A DNA stretch of 64,000 nucleotides from Dolomedes plantarius (GCA_907164885.2 OU015503.1:68073568-68137567); one strand, 5' to 3'. Shown: positions 34,028-46,612, counted from the stretch's first letter. The notes: generated by a model not told the origin, from the letters alone. Numbers and translations: made by a program.

Positions 34028-35469
34028 ATCAGTATTCTTTTCACAATTTAAGAATATACTGGTCATAAAACATCATTTTTAAAAACGAAATTTACTGAAA
34101 TCATTCAAGGTCAAATATTTTTTCAGCCCAAATTCTGCTCCATAAAAATTATTTTCAGAAATTCCAACTCAATGTGTTTAAAGACAGTTTAATAAAAGAA
34201 GTTTAGACTCTGTAAAAACTTATGTGATACCTTGCAAGGATATTTCGATATATATTTTTTAAAGTGTCAAATTATTAACACTTCCATTCCCTGCAGAACA
34301 AACTTTGATTACACATGAACACAAGGTCATTCACATGCAGCATAGTATAAAATAGGCGCGACTAGCAATGCAACCGCCTTTGAAGCATGTTACTTGTGTT
34401 ATTGCATTAAAATATGTCTTGTATACTTTTTAACTTTTTTTTAGAATTTTGGCACCAAAATTTGATATCAAATTTTGATATCAATTTTTTTTTATATCAA
34501 TCATTTTGATATCAAATTTTATGAGTAAGCTGGAAAAACTAATCTTGTTTTTAGAAATACGCTTCGGTATCGGAAAGCTTCAGGAATTTTCTCTTTCAAG
34601 CCATTAAATTTGACGAAAACGGAAAATAAAACCAAAATTCCACCAGTGTATTTTTTAATAGGCATTTTCACTTTTCCGTCTACAACAGTAATCATAAAAA
34701 AAAAATTCAGGTAGTCTCTTTTAACAAGACTACCACGGGTTATTAACGTAGGATTACTTATCTTTGTTTACTTTTTTTTTTCCTAACAATAAAATTCCTA
34801 CTTACGAAGAGAAGTATGATTGATAACACTATGCAGACAGTAAGAAAAATAAGTTACACTAGGGGCTTCGCCCCTAGGCTCGCTACGCTCGCTCCTCTGG
34901 TGAATCAAGTGAATGAATGACTCAATAGTTGTTTATAGCGATTGAGTCATTCATTTGTTTACAGTTGGAGCTCCCCCCCCCCCTCCCGGCGAAATGGATG
35001 AAGCCCGCCTATGGGTGAAAATTGTATCTTCTTTGTATGTCCTTCTGCAAAGGAAGCGAATGAGAAGATTTTTTTAAGTATTTCTTTAAAATTCAATTAA
35101 AAATCGAAATTTTAAGATAAATGAAGTTTATATGAATGAGAAAGCTTTCATCTTCCAGTTGATATAAATATTTTCTTTGTAACATAATAAGTCTGAGAGC
35201 ATCGAATTTATATATCTCGAAACGTATAAATTTTTCCAAAAAGTGGGTTTTCAATTTTGATAAAAATATCAGTATGTTTTAAATTATTTTTAAACAAATG
35301 AGGTCTTGTTTGAAGGAGAAATGTCTGTAGACTTAGATTGTAAAAAAAAAATTCTACGATCCTTTTCTGACGAGTTATCGTAATCTGAACATGAAAAAGT
35401 CAATATTTTCCCACAAAACATAAAATTTAAAAAAAACTTAAAGTCCGACGAATATGAGACATGTCTTAC
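34028..35469. other. Gene A intron 1 start; one GC hairpin
   Basis: 34864-34890 contains aggggcttcgcccctagg, a perfect short hairpin, and gctcgctacgctcgctc, as in some Helitron-like ends. The rest shows nothing. Confidence 0.35.
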
Positions 35470-35518
35470 TTTCTTCCCCACATTGTTCTGCATCGATTGG
35501 TATCGGTCTCGACCCCAT
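35470..35518 (-). CDS. Gene A candidate exon 1 with start codon
   Basis: ATG at 35518 opens MGSRPIPIDAEQCGEE, and the exon ends GAAGAAA before gtaaga. The single base left over joins the microexon to give Asn and keeps the frame. Upstream in the transcript the sequence is GC-rich with CCG and CTG runs, like a 5' UTR near a promoter, and an in-frame stop (TAA) lies at about 35583. Other starts or a different upstream exon are possible, so this exon is the least certain of the five. Confidence 0.48.
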
Positions 35519-35860
35519 ACCCCCAGCGGTTTCGGAGGAGATAGCGTGACAAGCTTTTGACAGCGGCGGTGGCAGCGGCAGTTACTTTTTTTTAGAATAG
35601 AGAGATATGTCAGAAAATTGAGGATAATGTGTCGTATAAATGTCAAGTCAATAAATGGGTTTCCAGTGTACTCAGATAGTTTGACGGAACCGTATCTAAA
35701 TTAAAGTGATGTTTCGGTTTTACGTCTGAAATTTTGCTTTACCGCGGACCGATATGGAGGAAAGTAATCGTCTGCCACTCTTGATCTATAACTCGCGAAG
35801 ACGGTTTCAGCATCTGAAATTATCCTTTACCGCGGACCGTTATGGAGGAACGTAATGCTA
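35519..35860 (-). promoter_or_regulatory. Possible gene A promoter / 5' UTR region
   Basis: A GC-rich leader, then two direct copies of tttaccgcggaccg with tatggagga (35739 and 35828, about 89 bp apart). No TATA box is clear. Role inferred from position only. Confidence 0.3.
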
Positions 35861-35898
35861 CGTTAAAAAAGGTTACATGTAACCTTTTTTAACGTAGC
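35857..35898. repeat. Perfect 42-bp palindrome
   Basis: gctacgttaaaaaaggttac followed by its exact complement, centred on acatgt, with no unpaired base. Confidence 0.92.
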
Positions 35899-37640
35899 GG
35901 GGTCGAAATGAACGGATAAAATATTTATAATGCATAGGGGGGGGGCGAGATGAACGGATAAAAATTTTTATAATGCAAAATCAATATTCATAATGCAATT
36001 CCTATATCTTTGGGGGGGGACAGGTCCCCTGCTTCCCCCTTGGTGCGCCACTGCATGTAAAGGTAATCTATACATCCTAAAATATGCAATTACAAATACG
36101 TAATATTATACTAATTTCAATTCCTAAAAATCCACATAGCAACGCTCACAACGTTTACTTAATAGTTTGAAATGTTTTTGTATTTTTAATTTTTTAAAAA
36201 AGTTTGCTTTATTTTTGTTTATCCTATTGCCAAAAAATGTTTATAATAATGATTTTCTCCATTTGATTGGTTTTCATTCGTAAAAATTGCATAAAAAATT
36301 ACATTTTTAACATATTTGATTGGTTTTTATTTACACCCATCATGTCTTTAACTTACTGTTTTAACAAATATTTATTTTTACAAATAGAATAACTAAAACC
36401 TAGATAAAACCTAGATAAAATGTAGCGTCTATCAGACGCCACGCGAACAAGCCTGCAATTTTTATGTACTCGACCTTTGCAGGGTTAATACTTACTACTA
36501 CATAATACAAAATTAGAAGCTTGACTCATTTTTTACCCAGTTATCACTATATAATTTTCTCAGATATATTACTACGATAACCTACACAGGGTCCTGAAAT
36601 TCCTTTTCATTTCAAAATTATTCAATGTCTTCACATCAGAGTTAAGAATTTCTAAGTTTATAAAAAATGGCATTTAGACTCAGGAATTTTTAAAGATGTT
36701 TAGAATAGTATTTATATTTTCATTTGGTTAAGCTGTAATGGGGGATGGCGCTGTAGTAATGTTACAGTGACGTAACTTCTAGGATAGAATTGGCTGCTGT
36801 TTCGCCATAACCGTCACTTAATGAATTCGGGTGTGTATGCATCTTTTACTTTGCATTAGGATTATTTGTGTGCTTGCATGTACGGTGCGTTGAGCCCATG
36901 CTGTAAGTTGTGTTTGTCTTTTTATTTACTTTTGACTAATTGCTTCCTTGGGGGACTCGGGGCCTTGGGATGTCTTTTGGGCTTACCTGCATCCTATTCA
37001 GAAAGTTCCCCTTGAGGTAACTGATTTGGTTAGGCTCCCTGATGACGAGACCTGTCGGTTACCTCTATGTTGTTTTATGGTTCAGTTCCTGCACTTATAC
37101 AGAATCTTGCCGTTGGTGCGTGGATGCCCAGAGTGCTTGATTTCTGTTTGTAATTTGTCTATATTCGTATTATTTTTAACTATCTCTGTTGGATTATTTA
37201 TTTGTGTTAAGAATTTATAATTCAGATGTGTGCCTATTAGTGTCAACTTTACTCTGGAGAGAATAACCCAGTGTTGCTCAATTTTGAATTCATCACTTTG
37301 TTAGTTAGTGTGGAATTTCTCCATGCTTTCCAAATATTTTGATCCGGAGTTTTTAAATGATATTTGGTTGTTAAGAGACATTAAAGTAGGGAGATTTTAT
37401 GCATTACAGGCTACCAAAAACCCAATTGGACAAGCTGTTTTTTTTCCAGTTCTCCATGTACGTCCTGGAAATGGTCCATGTCCTGATTAGCTTAATTCGA
37501 GATGCTTAATTTGGGCTTAATTTGGGTCTTTTGTAAAAACCGTATGATCCTACCTGCCTTTCCTTAACACTCCCCATTCACGCTACCACTATGTAACTGC
37601 CATTGATTCAGTCTCAGATTTAGACGAGAATCGGGATACG
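35899..37640. other. Intergenic sequence; unidentified GC-richer block 36940-37220
   Basis: Repeats of gatgaacggataaaa occur near 35912 and 35954, beside runs of G. 36948-37220 is open for 90 codons on + with a hydrophobic end, but I recognise no motif. Not called a gene. Confidence 0.3.
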
Positions 37641-37648
37641 ATCGCAAT

Positions 37649-37902
37649 TGTTAACCCTTATTTAATAATCAGCCACTTGCAAATTAAGTCAGGATATATT
37701 CAGGTACGCAATACCCATGGAACAGAGTACTACAGGGCAAAGCCTCGTGCGCGCTGCCCATTGATTTAGCTTTGATTTCAGGACAGAGTGGGAATATGGG
37801 AGTAGTTAACCCTTATTTAATTATCAACCTCTGACAACTTAACTCGGAATACGCTCAATTTAGAAATACGCGTAGAACCGGGTACAGTAGACAAAAGCTT
37901 TG
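37649..37902 (+). repeat. Two-copy direct duplication (157-bp offset)
   Basis: gttaacccttatttaat and the following 80 bases or so occur at 37649 and 37806, diverged. Confidence 0.6.
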
Positions 37903-38007
37903 CTAGGTAACAGAAGCTAGTGCATGTATAAACTATTAAGTCATTATTTAGCATTAAATTAAATACGTCATTATTCGTTCTTCCGCCACTAATTAAAACT
38001 ATGAATC

Positions 38008-38485
38008 TATACTTATATATAAAGAGAGAGCGATTTTGTACGTGGAGGGTAATCTTCAGAACCACTGTACCCATTTGAAAAATTCTTTCACTGTTTGAAA
38101 GGTACATTATTCCAGATGGACATAGGCTATATATTATGTATATCTGATCAGTAGAAATAAAGTTAGGGGCTTAATCCTAACAATCTCCATTGTTTCCGCT
38201 ACTGTCTTCTACCGCTTTTTGTTCCGAAGATTTCAATGAACCTTATCGTGGTGCTATCGCAGTGGGCTTCTGTTCTGAAGCTAGCGGTTCGAACCTAGCA
38301 GTTCTCCGGCACGCCTTTTTCTTTTAAAAAATTTATTTTAATTATTAACTAACATAAAATTAATTTAAGGTATTATTTAGGTTATTATTAAGGTAAAAAA
38401 AGATTTACAATGTATTGGCTATCAACTGGAAATTTATTGGTATAATATTTTGTTCAACCCGGACAAAGTCGGGACGGGCCGCTAG
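38008..38485 (+). mobile_element. Short non-autonomous Helentron-like element
   Basis: Starts tatacttatatataaagaga and ends in a hairpin (cccggacaaagtcggg) followed by acgggccgCTAG. 38250-38320 contains a pol III B-box-like gcggttcgaacctagc. Confidence 0.55.
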
Positions 38486-40275
38486 TTAAATGATAAATGT
38501 ACTTTAAATACAGACGAAAATTTTTAGCCAATATATAGAAAACTGAAAGTCATAAACATTAATAGACTCAATTATTTTCAAGATTGCACATATATTCTGG
38601 TATATAATGCAATGTATATTCCAATTTGAGAGTCAGTTAATAGCTGTTTTTTTAAAGCAAAAGTAACTTAAATTGTGAAAACCTACAATTTTAGATATAT
38701 TTTACATAGGGATGTGTTTTCATTAATTCTTAACGCATTAAATTAAGTTTTTTTCTTTATTTCAGAACCTTCCAACTCTGTCTTTTATTCTTAAATGGCA
38801 TTTTTGTTGCTGGCAACATTCTTTCAACATTTGCTGATGTTTAGGACAGTAATTAAAAAAGTTTTGCTTTGAAAGCTAGATTTTCAGCAAGTAAGCTAAA
38901 TTGTTTGCCAGTTACTAAAGTGTTGTAAACTTGGAAAATTAGATGTTTTTCCCAAACACATTTAGTTAGAATTTTTTTTTCACCTACAGCTCCAAAATTT
39001 CTGAACTCCATCCTTCAAGCTCAATTTATCTAATATGAAAAGTTTGATTTATTAATTGGATACATTTTCCAATAAATGATTGTATGTGTGTAAATTCCTT
39101 AGATTTGTAGTTATTGTTAAAATTCTCCATTTTTGTTTTTATTACAACAGGTCTTCTTTTTTTCACAATTTACAGAAAATAAAGTCCGGTTTTTTATATT
39201 TACTTTTCCATCCTCTTGCTATTTTTAGCTTCTCCATGGAACTTTACAATTATCGAAATACGAATTTTTTATATTAAAAGCACTTCATACTTTTGTACGT
39301 TCTTAGGTCCATAGGAAAAATCTGATGAACTGTGAACCTCGGCCACGCTTTATTTTTAACATAATTTTTATAATCATTTTTAACATCTATTTTTCTGATA
39401 TATTGGTCTCTTATATTTAAATTTTTAATAATTTGGCAACATAATTTTTCACTCTTTCATTTACTTAATTTTCTAAATTTTTAGATACTTAATTAAAATT
39501 TTAATCTCTCAATAATTACTACCTGTCATTATTTTAAAACCATCTTTAAATTTTTAATCCCATTTTCTATTTTTACTCTTTATTAAACTTTTAATTTCTG
39601 AGCACATGTACCTCAAAATATATACTTTGCAAATGGAGATAAGGTCGTCTAGACGAAGGAAGTTCACATCTAAACTTCAATTACGTTTGTCTGTTCGCTT
39701 TACCATTTTCATATGCTACTGTAATATGAATAAAAGTAGTATCGTAAATTGCTCTTCGAACACTATGAAGCTAAGATATTCGATTTTGCACCATTGCAGA
39801 TAGGCAAAAATATTCTATCATTAATGGTATAACAATTAAATTTAGGCTAGAGAAAAATATTATCGCTCAAGAAAAAGTATCTTCCTTGCAGTCTACTTAA
39901 AGAACAACAAGCAAATGTAGCCAGAAGAGCAAATCAAAAATAAAGTTGCGTAAAAAGTTATATTATACATTTATCATTTAGCTGTCTATTTCTGTAAAAG
40001 TGAAAAATAAATAAATAAATAAAAGATCAACATTCTACTCACAAATGATTTCAAACAAATTTAACAACATGATGGTATCAAATATAACAAAAATGCACCA
40101 AAATGATCGTTAAATTAAAAATAGAAGTTCATGTAATGTGTTTTACTGCAAAGATGCTAAAGTTTTATAATGAAAATTTGGTCAGTGCATGATAAAGTAG
40201 AAATTAAAGATCTATCAAGGGAATGTTGCTCGGGCTTAGCGAAATGCTCACTTGCGCCAATCTATCATTAAACAA
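38486..40275. other. AT-rich sequence with one dispersed-repeat fragment
   Basis: 39306-39350 has ccataggaaaaatctgatga and cggccacgc (GGGCGTGGCC family). The rest shows nothing. Confidence 0.4.
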
Positions 40276-40532
40276 ATGAATGCTAGCGTCCCTCAAGGAT
40301 CCAAGCTGGGACCTATTCTATTTAACCTTTTTTTAATGACATTTCACACAATCCACACAAAACTCTTGTCCCATATGTGGACGATACGGCAATTCTTTCT
40401 AAACATCGAAACATAAGATATATTCATATACACCTTCAATGTCATATTGACACACTCGAAAAATGGCTTACACGTTGGCGGATCAAGCTTAATCCCCATA
40501 AAACAAAGGCCATATTATTCTTGTACAGTTGA
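40276..40532 (+). pseudogene. LINE reverse transcriptase fragment (YVDD)
   Basis: ASVPQGSKLGPILFNL is the RT motif before the catalytic loop. After a frameshift in a T run the reading gives FFNDISHNPHKTLVPYVDDT, where YVDD is the catalytic metal-binding motif. It then gives LEKWLTRWRIKLNPHKTKA, the downstream RT motif. It stops at 40530. The pattern fits jockey/CR1-type LINEs. Endonuclease and earlier RT motifs are absent. Confidence 0.75.
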
Positions 40533-41052
40533 ATCCCTCCACTCCTGTTCACTGTAAACCGGGTGTTTTCCACCCTGTGAGTCGTGACTCCTTAGGAGGT
40601 GGCGAAGGGTTTTCTACTGGGTTCGCGACGACTGTATTGAATTAAAAGTAACTATTTAGAGAATTTCACTGAAAAAAGTTTTTCATATTCATTTACCATT
40701 GTTGATAAGATAATGAAGAATATCTAACAAGTATTAATTATCTACTGTGCACAAATTATAATCCAGAAAACAAATAGCGATACTAAAAACACTGTTTATT
40801 AACAGTATACGGCTTGCACTGTAGTATTTTGCAACTTTAGATTTTTACGATTTCGTTGTTGTTTATTTTGGTAGATAATTTTGTTGATATTAATCAATAT
40901 AATAAAATTTCTTTCCATAGCATTCTGAAGTAACATTTGGGAATTTTCGATTGGGAATTCATTTGGGAATTTGCACATTCTCATCATATTTGCTTGCTTA
41001 AAAATTCAGATTGTTTTTAGATTTTATATTATTGAAGTCTCTTTTAATTCAC
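40533..41052. other. Unassigned
   Basis: 40533-40640 has a GC-richer unclassified block (accctgtgagtcgtgactcc) joined to the LINE fragment. The rest is AT-rich. Confidence 0.35.
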
Positions 41053-41790
41053 AAGGTGACTGCCTACGTTGAAAATACCACTTTTTGACTATTTTGGTCA
41101 ATTTTATTTTTTGCAAGAATTGTGTAATTCAATCTTTTCTCTTTTCAAAACCGTTTTGATTTTCATTCTACATTAATTAGAAGCAGAGTTATGGCTATTT
41201 TAAAAAAACATCGTCTGATACAAAATTGAAGTGACAAACAACTTTAAATGCGTTTTTCTCAGAATTATGTTTTTTAGCACAAATCTCTACCGTTATCATG
41301 ATATCTCACATAATAATGCATATAATTTGATAAAATTTTCAGGAAATGTTTTAGATGCAATTGTTAATGAAATGACGCACAATAATTGATTATAATAGAT
41401 AGTTTTTTGTTTGGAGCTGTTTTTATAAGGAAAGGAATAACGAAGTGGGGGAAATTTTCATACTAGAACATAAAATTGTCTGTATTGTTTTTGAATTTTA
41501 AAATTTCTCTTAGATTGAGGGTCATTTTGAAGATAACTGTTATATGTATCATGTGTGAGAAGGAAATTAAAATAGTAGCATTAGAATTTTGTGCAGAGTG
41601 ATAGGCGTTTTAGCTAAATTTCATTAAAAATTACTTGAAATTGACCAATTTATAAAAAAAGTATGGTATTTACAGGCAAGTTTTTTTATTTTTTTATTTT
41701 TAAATGCTATTTTATCATAAAAGACCAAAAAACCCTTAAAACAATTTTTTTTAAAAATTTACTCCGAAAGTAGGCAGTCACCTTAATTGA
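41053..41790. mobile_element. TIR MITE (AAGGTGACTGCCTAC)
   Basis: aaggtgactgcctac at 41054 and its complement gtaggcagtcacctt at 41772. AT-rich interior of about 700 bp with no ORF. Confidence 0.65.
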
Positions 41791-41849
41791 AATACTAATT
41801 TGATTTTCCATATTCTTGAGCAACTTAAGATAATTTAAAATGTGATATT

Positions 41850-41980
41850 GACTGGAAAGTTAATGAGGCATCGGGGAGATCTCCATATCCTCAGTAAGGA
41901 AAATTTTTGTGGGTATATTTCCATTCTCAGGATTGAAAGAAAAGTGTTGACGTTGAGTGTAAAAAAATAACAATAAATAT
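41850..41980 (+). repeat. Dispersed repeat, distal part of GGGCGTGGCC family
   Basis: gaggcatcggggagatctcc, atatcctc and tatatttccattctcagga match 48339-48412 and 62010-62100. It is followed by an A/T-rich tail. Confidence 0.55.
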
Positions 41981-42064
41981 AGTAGAACCCACTTAATAAG
42001 ATCATGGTCAATACGAGATCATGGGTAAAACATACAAATTGTTTTGTTAAGGGTAATTGTAGCG

Positions 42065-43055
42065 TTAAGGGGACTCGTACCTTTTAAAGGCCAGAGACTC
42101 GACAAGCATATCCAAATTTTCAATCATCAGTAGTTACGAAAATAATTTATTCAGAAATATGAAAATTTTACTGTGAGTTAAACACTTTTTCTTCTTTATA
42201 AATATGGCTCTCAATTTTTTTTCTACATTGAAGATAAATACTTTAAATTTTTAAAATTTCAACCATTGTGTTTTCATCGTTATGGCAATGCACGCAGACC
42301 TGCGTCCGTATATTAATGAATATACATATTTTTTTTAGTTTTAAAATTATTTGGTATAATATATCTTTAAAATAAACTACTTTGAAATCCAAATTCTTCG
42401 TTCTTCTTTGGAAAAAAAGTTTAAAAAAATTTTAATTAAAAAAAAATTTCATAAATTTTACTGTAAATCAAATTTTCATGGCCGGAGTGACATAATAGTA
42501 GGTCATTTTAATGATACATGTTTATATTGCCCGTGTATAAAATTTCATGGTATTCTAGCCAATTGTTTTGGTGATATCATGTGCGAAATTACATAACAAT
42601 GAAATAAACAATGGATAAAATTTTAAACAATTAAAAAATCTCTTCGAGACAGCAAAAAATTTAGAGCCATATTTACAAAGAAGAGTGTTTAACTCGCAGT
42701 AAATTTTTCATATTCTTGAATCAATTATTTTCGTAATTACAGATGACTGAAAATAGGGATATGATTGTCGACTGTCTTGTCCTTTAACCCTTTCAGGGGT
42801 ACCAACCTCCCCCGTTTGTAGGGTACAAATTTTTTTCCCGATTTCTTTTAACCTAAAAATTCTTTGAAAATTTTCCAATGAAAGGTTGCAAAATGTTTTT
42901 AGTTCTTTAATCTGATAACAGATGGCAGTAGTAACCCTTTTTTTGACTATTTAATTGGAATACATTGAATGCAAGTGAAAAAAAGGACTAGGTTTAAGCG
43001 TCTGCACTGTGCAATCGCCGGCCCTCAAAGGGTTAAAAGATATGTGCCCCCTTAA
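42065..43055. mobile_element. TTAA-flanked piggyBac-type MITE, host of a nested MITE
   Basis: Left end TTAAGGGGACTCGTACC. Right end, read inverted, TTAAGGGGGCACATATC. Arms of about 150 bp match (gtgtttaactcgcagtaaa and complement) once the nested insert at 42784-43036 is skipped. Confidence 0.75.
42784..43036. mobile_element. Small TTAACCCTTT MITE nested in the above
   Basis: TTAACCCTTTCAGGGG at the left, CCCTCAAAGGGTTAA at the right. 253 bp. Relatives at 48410-48646 and 52218-52703. Confidence 0.85.
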
Positions 43056-44446
43056 ATAATCACCTTAACCACTTAAAAAACGTCGTGAAGTATTGAAACC
43101 TCGATTGATTTGGGGCATAGACTTGAGAGTGATCATTCTGAATCTGTGTCATCTGCGTTGTGCAGGCCAGGTAGGCCGGGAATCATAGATTTCCAATCCA
43201 GAGGCGTCCCCCTGGATAACCGTTCCCCTTTACCTGTCACATTTAATTCACGAATTTTCCCCCAAGCGGCGACACAAGATGGTGGTAAGCTTCTGGGAGG
43301 GCCTCAGCTTGAAATCGTTCGATTTCAAGGTGCATGGTGATTTGCTCCACCTTCTAACTCTTCGTTCCAGTTTGGGTCCCCGGCGAAGCCGATTTTTGAA
43401 ACTTGCAGCTCGCTGATTTTCTGGTGCATCTCCCCATTGCTTATTAAGAGAGTTAATTTTCATGGCAAACAATCATACTAGATTTATCTATTCAATTTTT
43501 AAAAGTGTCCAGGAATACTAATGGCTAATATAGCAAACTCTTAATTTAATTTAATTATTTAAAAACATCTTCATAGCTTTAAATCTAATTTTGTTCTCAT
43601 ACCTCAATAGTTAAACCTATAATATCTTCTAGTTCTCTTTCTTTGTTTCTTTCTTAAGTTTAATTATTAATCGTGCCGTCATGGATGAATTTCACAGTGA
43701 ACAACGTTTATCATAATTTTCCTACCGAGGGTAAAGAGCCTTTTGCTCTCTCAGTGCATTATGAGGTTAGACAGCCTATAGTCAATTCATTTAATCCTTT
43801 TGTGAACACAAATAATCAAGACTTAACAGAATAAATTTGTGTAATTCTGTACTGCAATTTGTTCTATGCATATCTATCTATCTTTTAATGATTAAATATA
43901 TTTGCATTACCTGCAAAATGTTTATGAATTCAGTAATTAAACCAGCGGATAAATTAACTGAAGAGATAAATTTATATATTCTGTATGATATGATTGATTG
44001 CATGAAAGATTATTTATTAGTTTTAATTATTTATGCTCTGGCACTTATCCTAAATAGAGACATTGTTATTCTTTTATAACTCCTATTTCCGTACTGTGTA
44101 AACACGTAAATAGCGATTACAGATTATCAGCATTTTATAGTAAAATATTTGCACGGATGACATAATGAATTAGAAGATCTATTTTAGTGTCTGCTCTATA
44201 GCTTTTGCAATGTTCACAGGTTTTAATTAATTATTTCTACGAAACCAAGATTTAATATGCCAAATCATTAGTCGTTAGGGTATTTAGGGAGATCGTTTAT
44301 GCAATGCAGAAATGTTTGCTATTTAAACAGTTTTCCATAAATTATGCATCGTTTGTCCATGAAACATACTCTGCAAAATGTATATTTCAATTTATGACTG
44401 TTTAAGTGTATTCATAAGGAAGAAAAAAGCCATTTGGCACATATTA
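43056..44446. other. Unassigned; GC-richer block 43110-43460
   Basis: 43110-43460 is open in several frames, with no recognisable motif. The rest is AT-rich. Confidence 0.3.
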
Positions 44447-44457
44447 GTAATAGATAC

Positions 44458-44982
44458 GGAAGGGAACCCAAGAACAACAATTAACTCATTCAATCTCTAC
44501 AGGCTCAATAAAGAAAAACATCTATAACAAAATCTCTTTAAAACTTAAGACAGAACAGAATTTGCTATCTAAAGGGAAACGTTGGGAGGAGATCCAGGAC
44601 AGCTGGAAAGACTATAGTCATAAATCCCGTATAGAAGCAGTGGCACATTTCAGACTTAAAACAGGCCACGACTGTCTAGCAGAACATTTAAACCGCATTG
44701 GCATCCTACCCAAAAGTGAATGCCAGGTCTGCAGGGCTGGCAATATGAATGCAGATCATTTACTTACATGCCCAGGACTTGATACGGAAGCCCAGAAAAG
44801 TGAGAACTTTACCAAAGTATACTTGACGCTAGAGATTTGATGAACTTTTAACACCTTTTATCTGACTTTGTTTACTGTTGTGCTTTATGCATCTGTTCAA
44901 TGCTTAGTTCTTTGCTGTTTGTGTTGCCTGTAAATATGGATTAATTTTCCAAATAAAGCCATAGGTTTTAAAAAAAAAAAAC
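44458..44982 (+). mobile_element. 5'-truncated LINE with poly(A) tail and 11-bp target duplication
   Basis: The direct repeat GTAATAGATAC is at 44447-44457 and 44983-44993. The insert ends with AATAAA and a run of A just before the right repeat. This is a typical target-primed insertion. Confidence 0.85.
44562..44840 (+). pseudogene. LINE ORF2 C-terminus
   Basis: The 92-codon frame contains VAHFRLKTGHDCLAEHLNRI, then CQVCRAGNMNADHLLTCPGL. The H-x-L..C-x-x-C..H-L-x-x-C cluster follows the RNase H domain at the C-terminus of jockey-like and related arthropod LINE proteins. The reading is open upstream without a real start, as expected for a 5'-truncated copy. It ends at 44840 with about 140 nt of 3' UTR. 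Confidence 0.75.
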
Positions 44983-44993
44983 GTAATAGATAC

Positions 44994-46060
44994 CTTCAAA
45001 ATGCCTGTTTTGTTTTCTTGATAAAGAATTAAGTTTGACGAAACAAAAGAAATAAAAGTATTTTCCGAGTACTGTATTCTTCAAGGAATAATTTTGCTTA
45101 TCCAGTGACGTTGAACTTGGGAAGTGAGCGTTACTGAAAGCGTCAGATTGTTAGCAAAGAATATGTCCAGAAGTTATAGGATAAATCATCATGTGGTACG
45201 TTACCGAAAAGTACAACCTATAGTGTCCCTAACTACGGGTAATATACCTTTTGACCTTTAAACCAGTGGCACTCAACCTGAGAGGCGTGGCTTTCTGTGG
45301 GCGTGAGTGATAAAACCAGGAATGCGCACAGGAAACGTAGATTGACTCATATTCCTATGGATTTAAAAAGCCTCTCTTGCTAGTTTTAGTTTCCCTATGG
45401 AACTTTGCAATGACTTCAATACGAAATTGTTTTTAAAATTATAAAAGCATTTCTTTCTTGGGAGCGTTTTATTTTTCTTAATATCTTCTGCTTAATAGTA
45501 TTCTGCTTAGGGTCAATTCATTATCTTTAAATTTTAATACATTGGTAAATTAATTTTTCACACATTATTGCATTAATCTTAATTTTTTTATTATTTTATT
45601 ACCTTTTCATTTTTAATCTCTCAACTAAATTTACTACTTATTGAAATTTTTTATTATTTTTCCTTTTTTTAAATTTTTATTATCTTAATTCTTTTCTTAA
45701 TTTTTTTCTTAACTTTAAATTTTAATTACTGAGCACAGATACTTTGAAATAACTATCTTGCTACAGGAGATAAAGTCGTCAAGACCTAGGAACTCCACTT
45801 CAAAACTTTAAATCCGTCACGTTGTAAGAAAATGAGTTCCCTCTTCGATTATTCACTCACTGTCTACGAAAGGTGGAGCTTCGCGTTCGCTCCCCCTTCC
45901 CACCAAATGGTTTTGGGTACCATCCACAGTGACATCGTTTATAAAATCATGCAGCTCGCGGATTTCAGTGTCTTTCCCAAGCTTGAGGTCTTAAAATTAA
46001 CATCAAATGTATAATTATTTAGGCTCATTCCCAATACACGGTGCCGCAGCTTGGCGATAA
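44994..46060. other. Unassigned AT-rich sequence with repeat fragments
   Basis: 45275-45340 holds a GGCGTGGC-type fragment. 45832-46014 is open for 60 codons but has no motif. Confidence 0.35.
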
Positions 46061-46067
46061 GTTTTTT

Positions 46068-46292
46068 AGACTATTTAGATTTTTGCCAATTTGGGGATGA
46101 AACGCCAAATGTGGTTTGTGTTTGCTAAATGCTTTTAATGTAACCATTTATTGCTCCCGATTTGAATAAGATGGCGATATTTTTTTGGCAATGTTTTTTA
46201 GATTTTTGCCAAGTTGACTATAAAATGCCAAATGTGGTTTGTGTTTGCTAAATACTTTTAAGTTAACCATTTATTGCTTCCGATTTGAATAA
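46068..46292 (+). repeat. Two-copy tandem duplication (~125 bp)
   Basis: tttagatttttgccaa ... gccaaatgtggtttgtgttt ... ccatttattgct occurs twice in tandem with modest divergence. Confidence 0.75.
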
Positions 46293-46559
46293 TTAGCAGC
46301 CAATCAAAGCTTGTGATTTACTTGTAAACGAGTTTAATCTGGATTTTATATAACGCGCTTGTTTAAAAAAATCAAACCTTTAAATGTTCTTTTCGGGATC
46401 GTTTCGGGAATGTTCGTTTCGGGTGGCGGCAGCCCCCCCCCCCCCCACACATAACAAATTTCTCATTATTTTTCAGCCTTTATTTTTTGTATTTGTGTGT
46501 TTTTGTGCTTTACTGTGGTTTTACAGTTTAAAAAATGCGTATTTTTGGGACTTTTCGCA

Positions 46560-46612
46560 CCAAAATCCGACGCGCTACCACTAGGCTACCTCTGGACCCC
46601 ATAAGCTTTGTA
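46560..46612 (-). repeat. SINE head fragment
   Basis: Minus strand gaggtagcctagtggtagcg, then cg, is an A-box-like head similar to the SINE at 33661. The B box is missing. Confidence 0.4.

Noticed and set aside
36948..37490. Two + strand ORFs (90 and 60 codons)
   Set aside because: No start context, splice partner or domain. The minus-strand donor-like gcag|gtaagc has no open exon behind it.
38250..38320. tRNA gene within the Helentron-like element
   Set aside because: Only a B-box-like gcggttcgaacc is convincing and the cloverleaf fails.
43110..43472. Overlapping ORFs on both strands
   Set aside because: Open frames follow from local GC content. No motif, no consistent splice sites.
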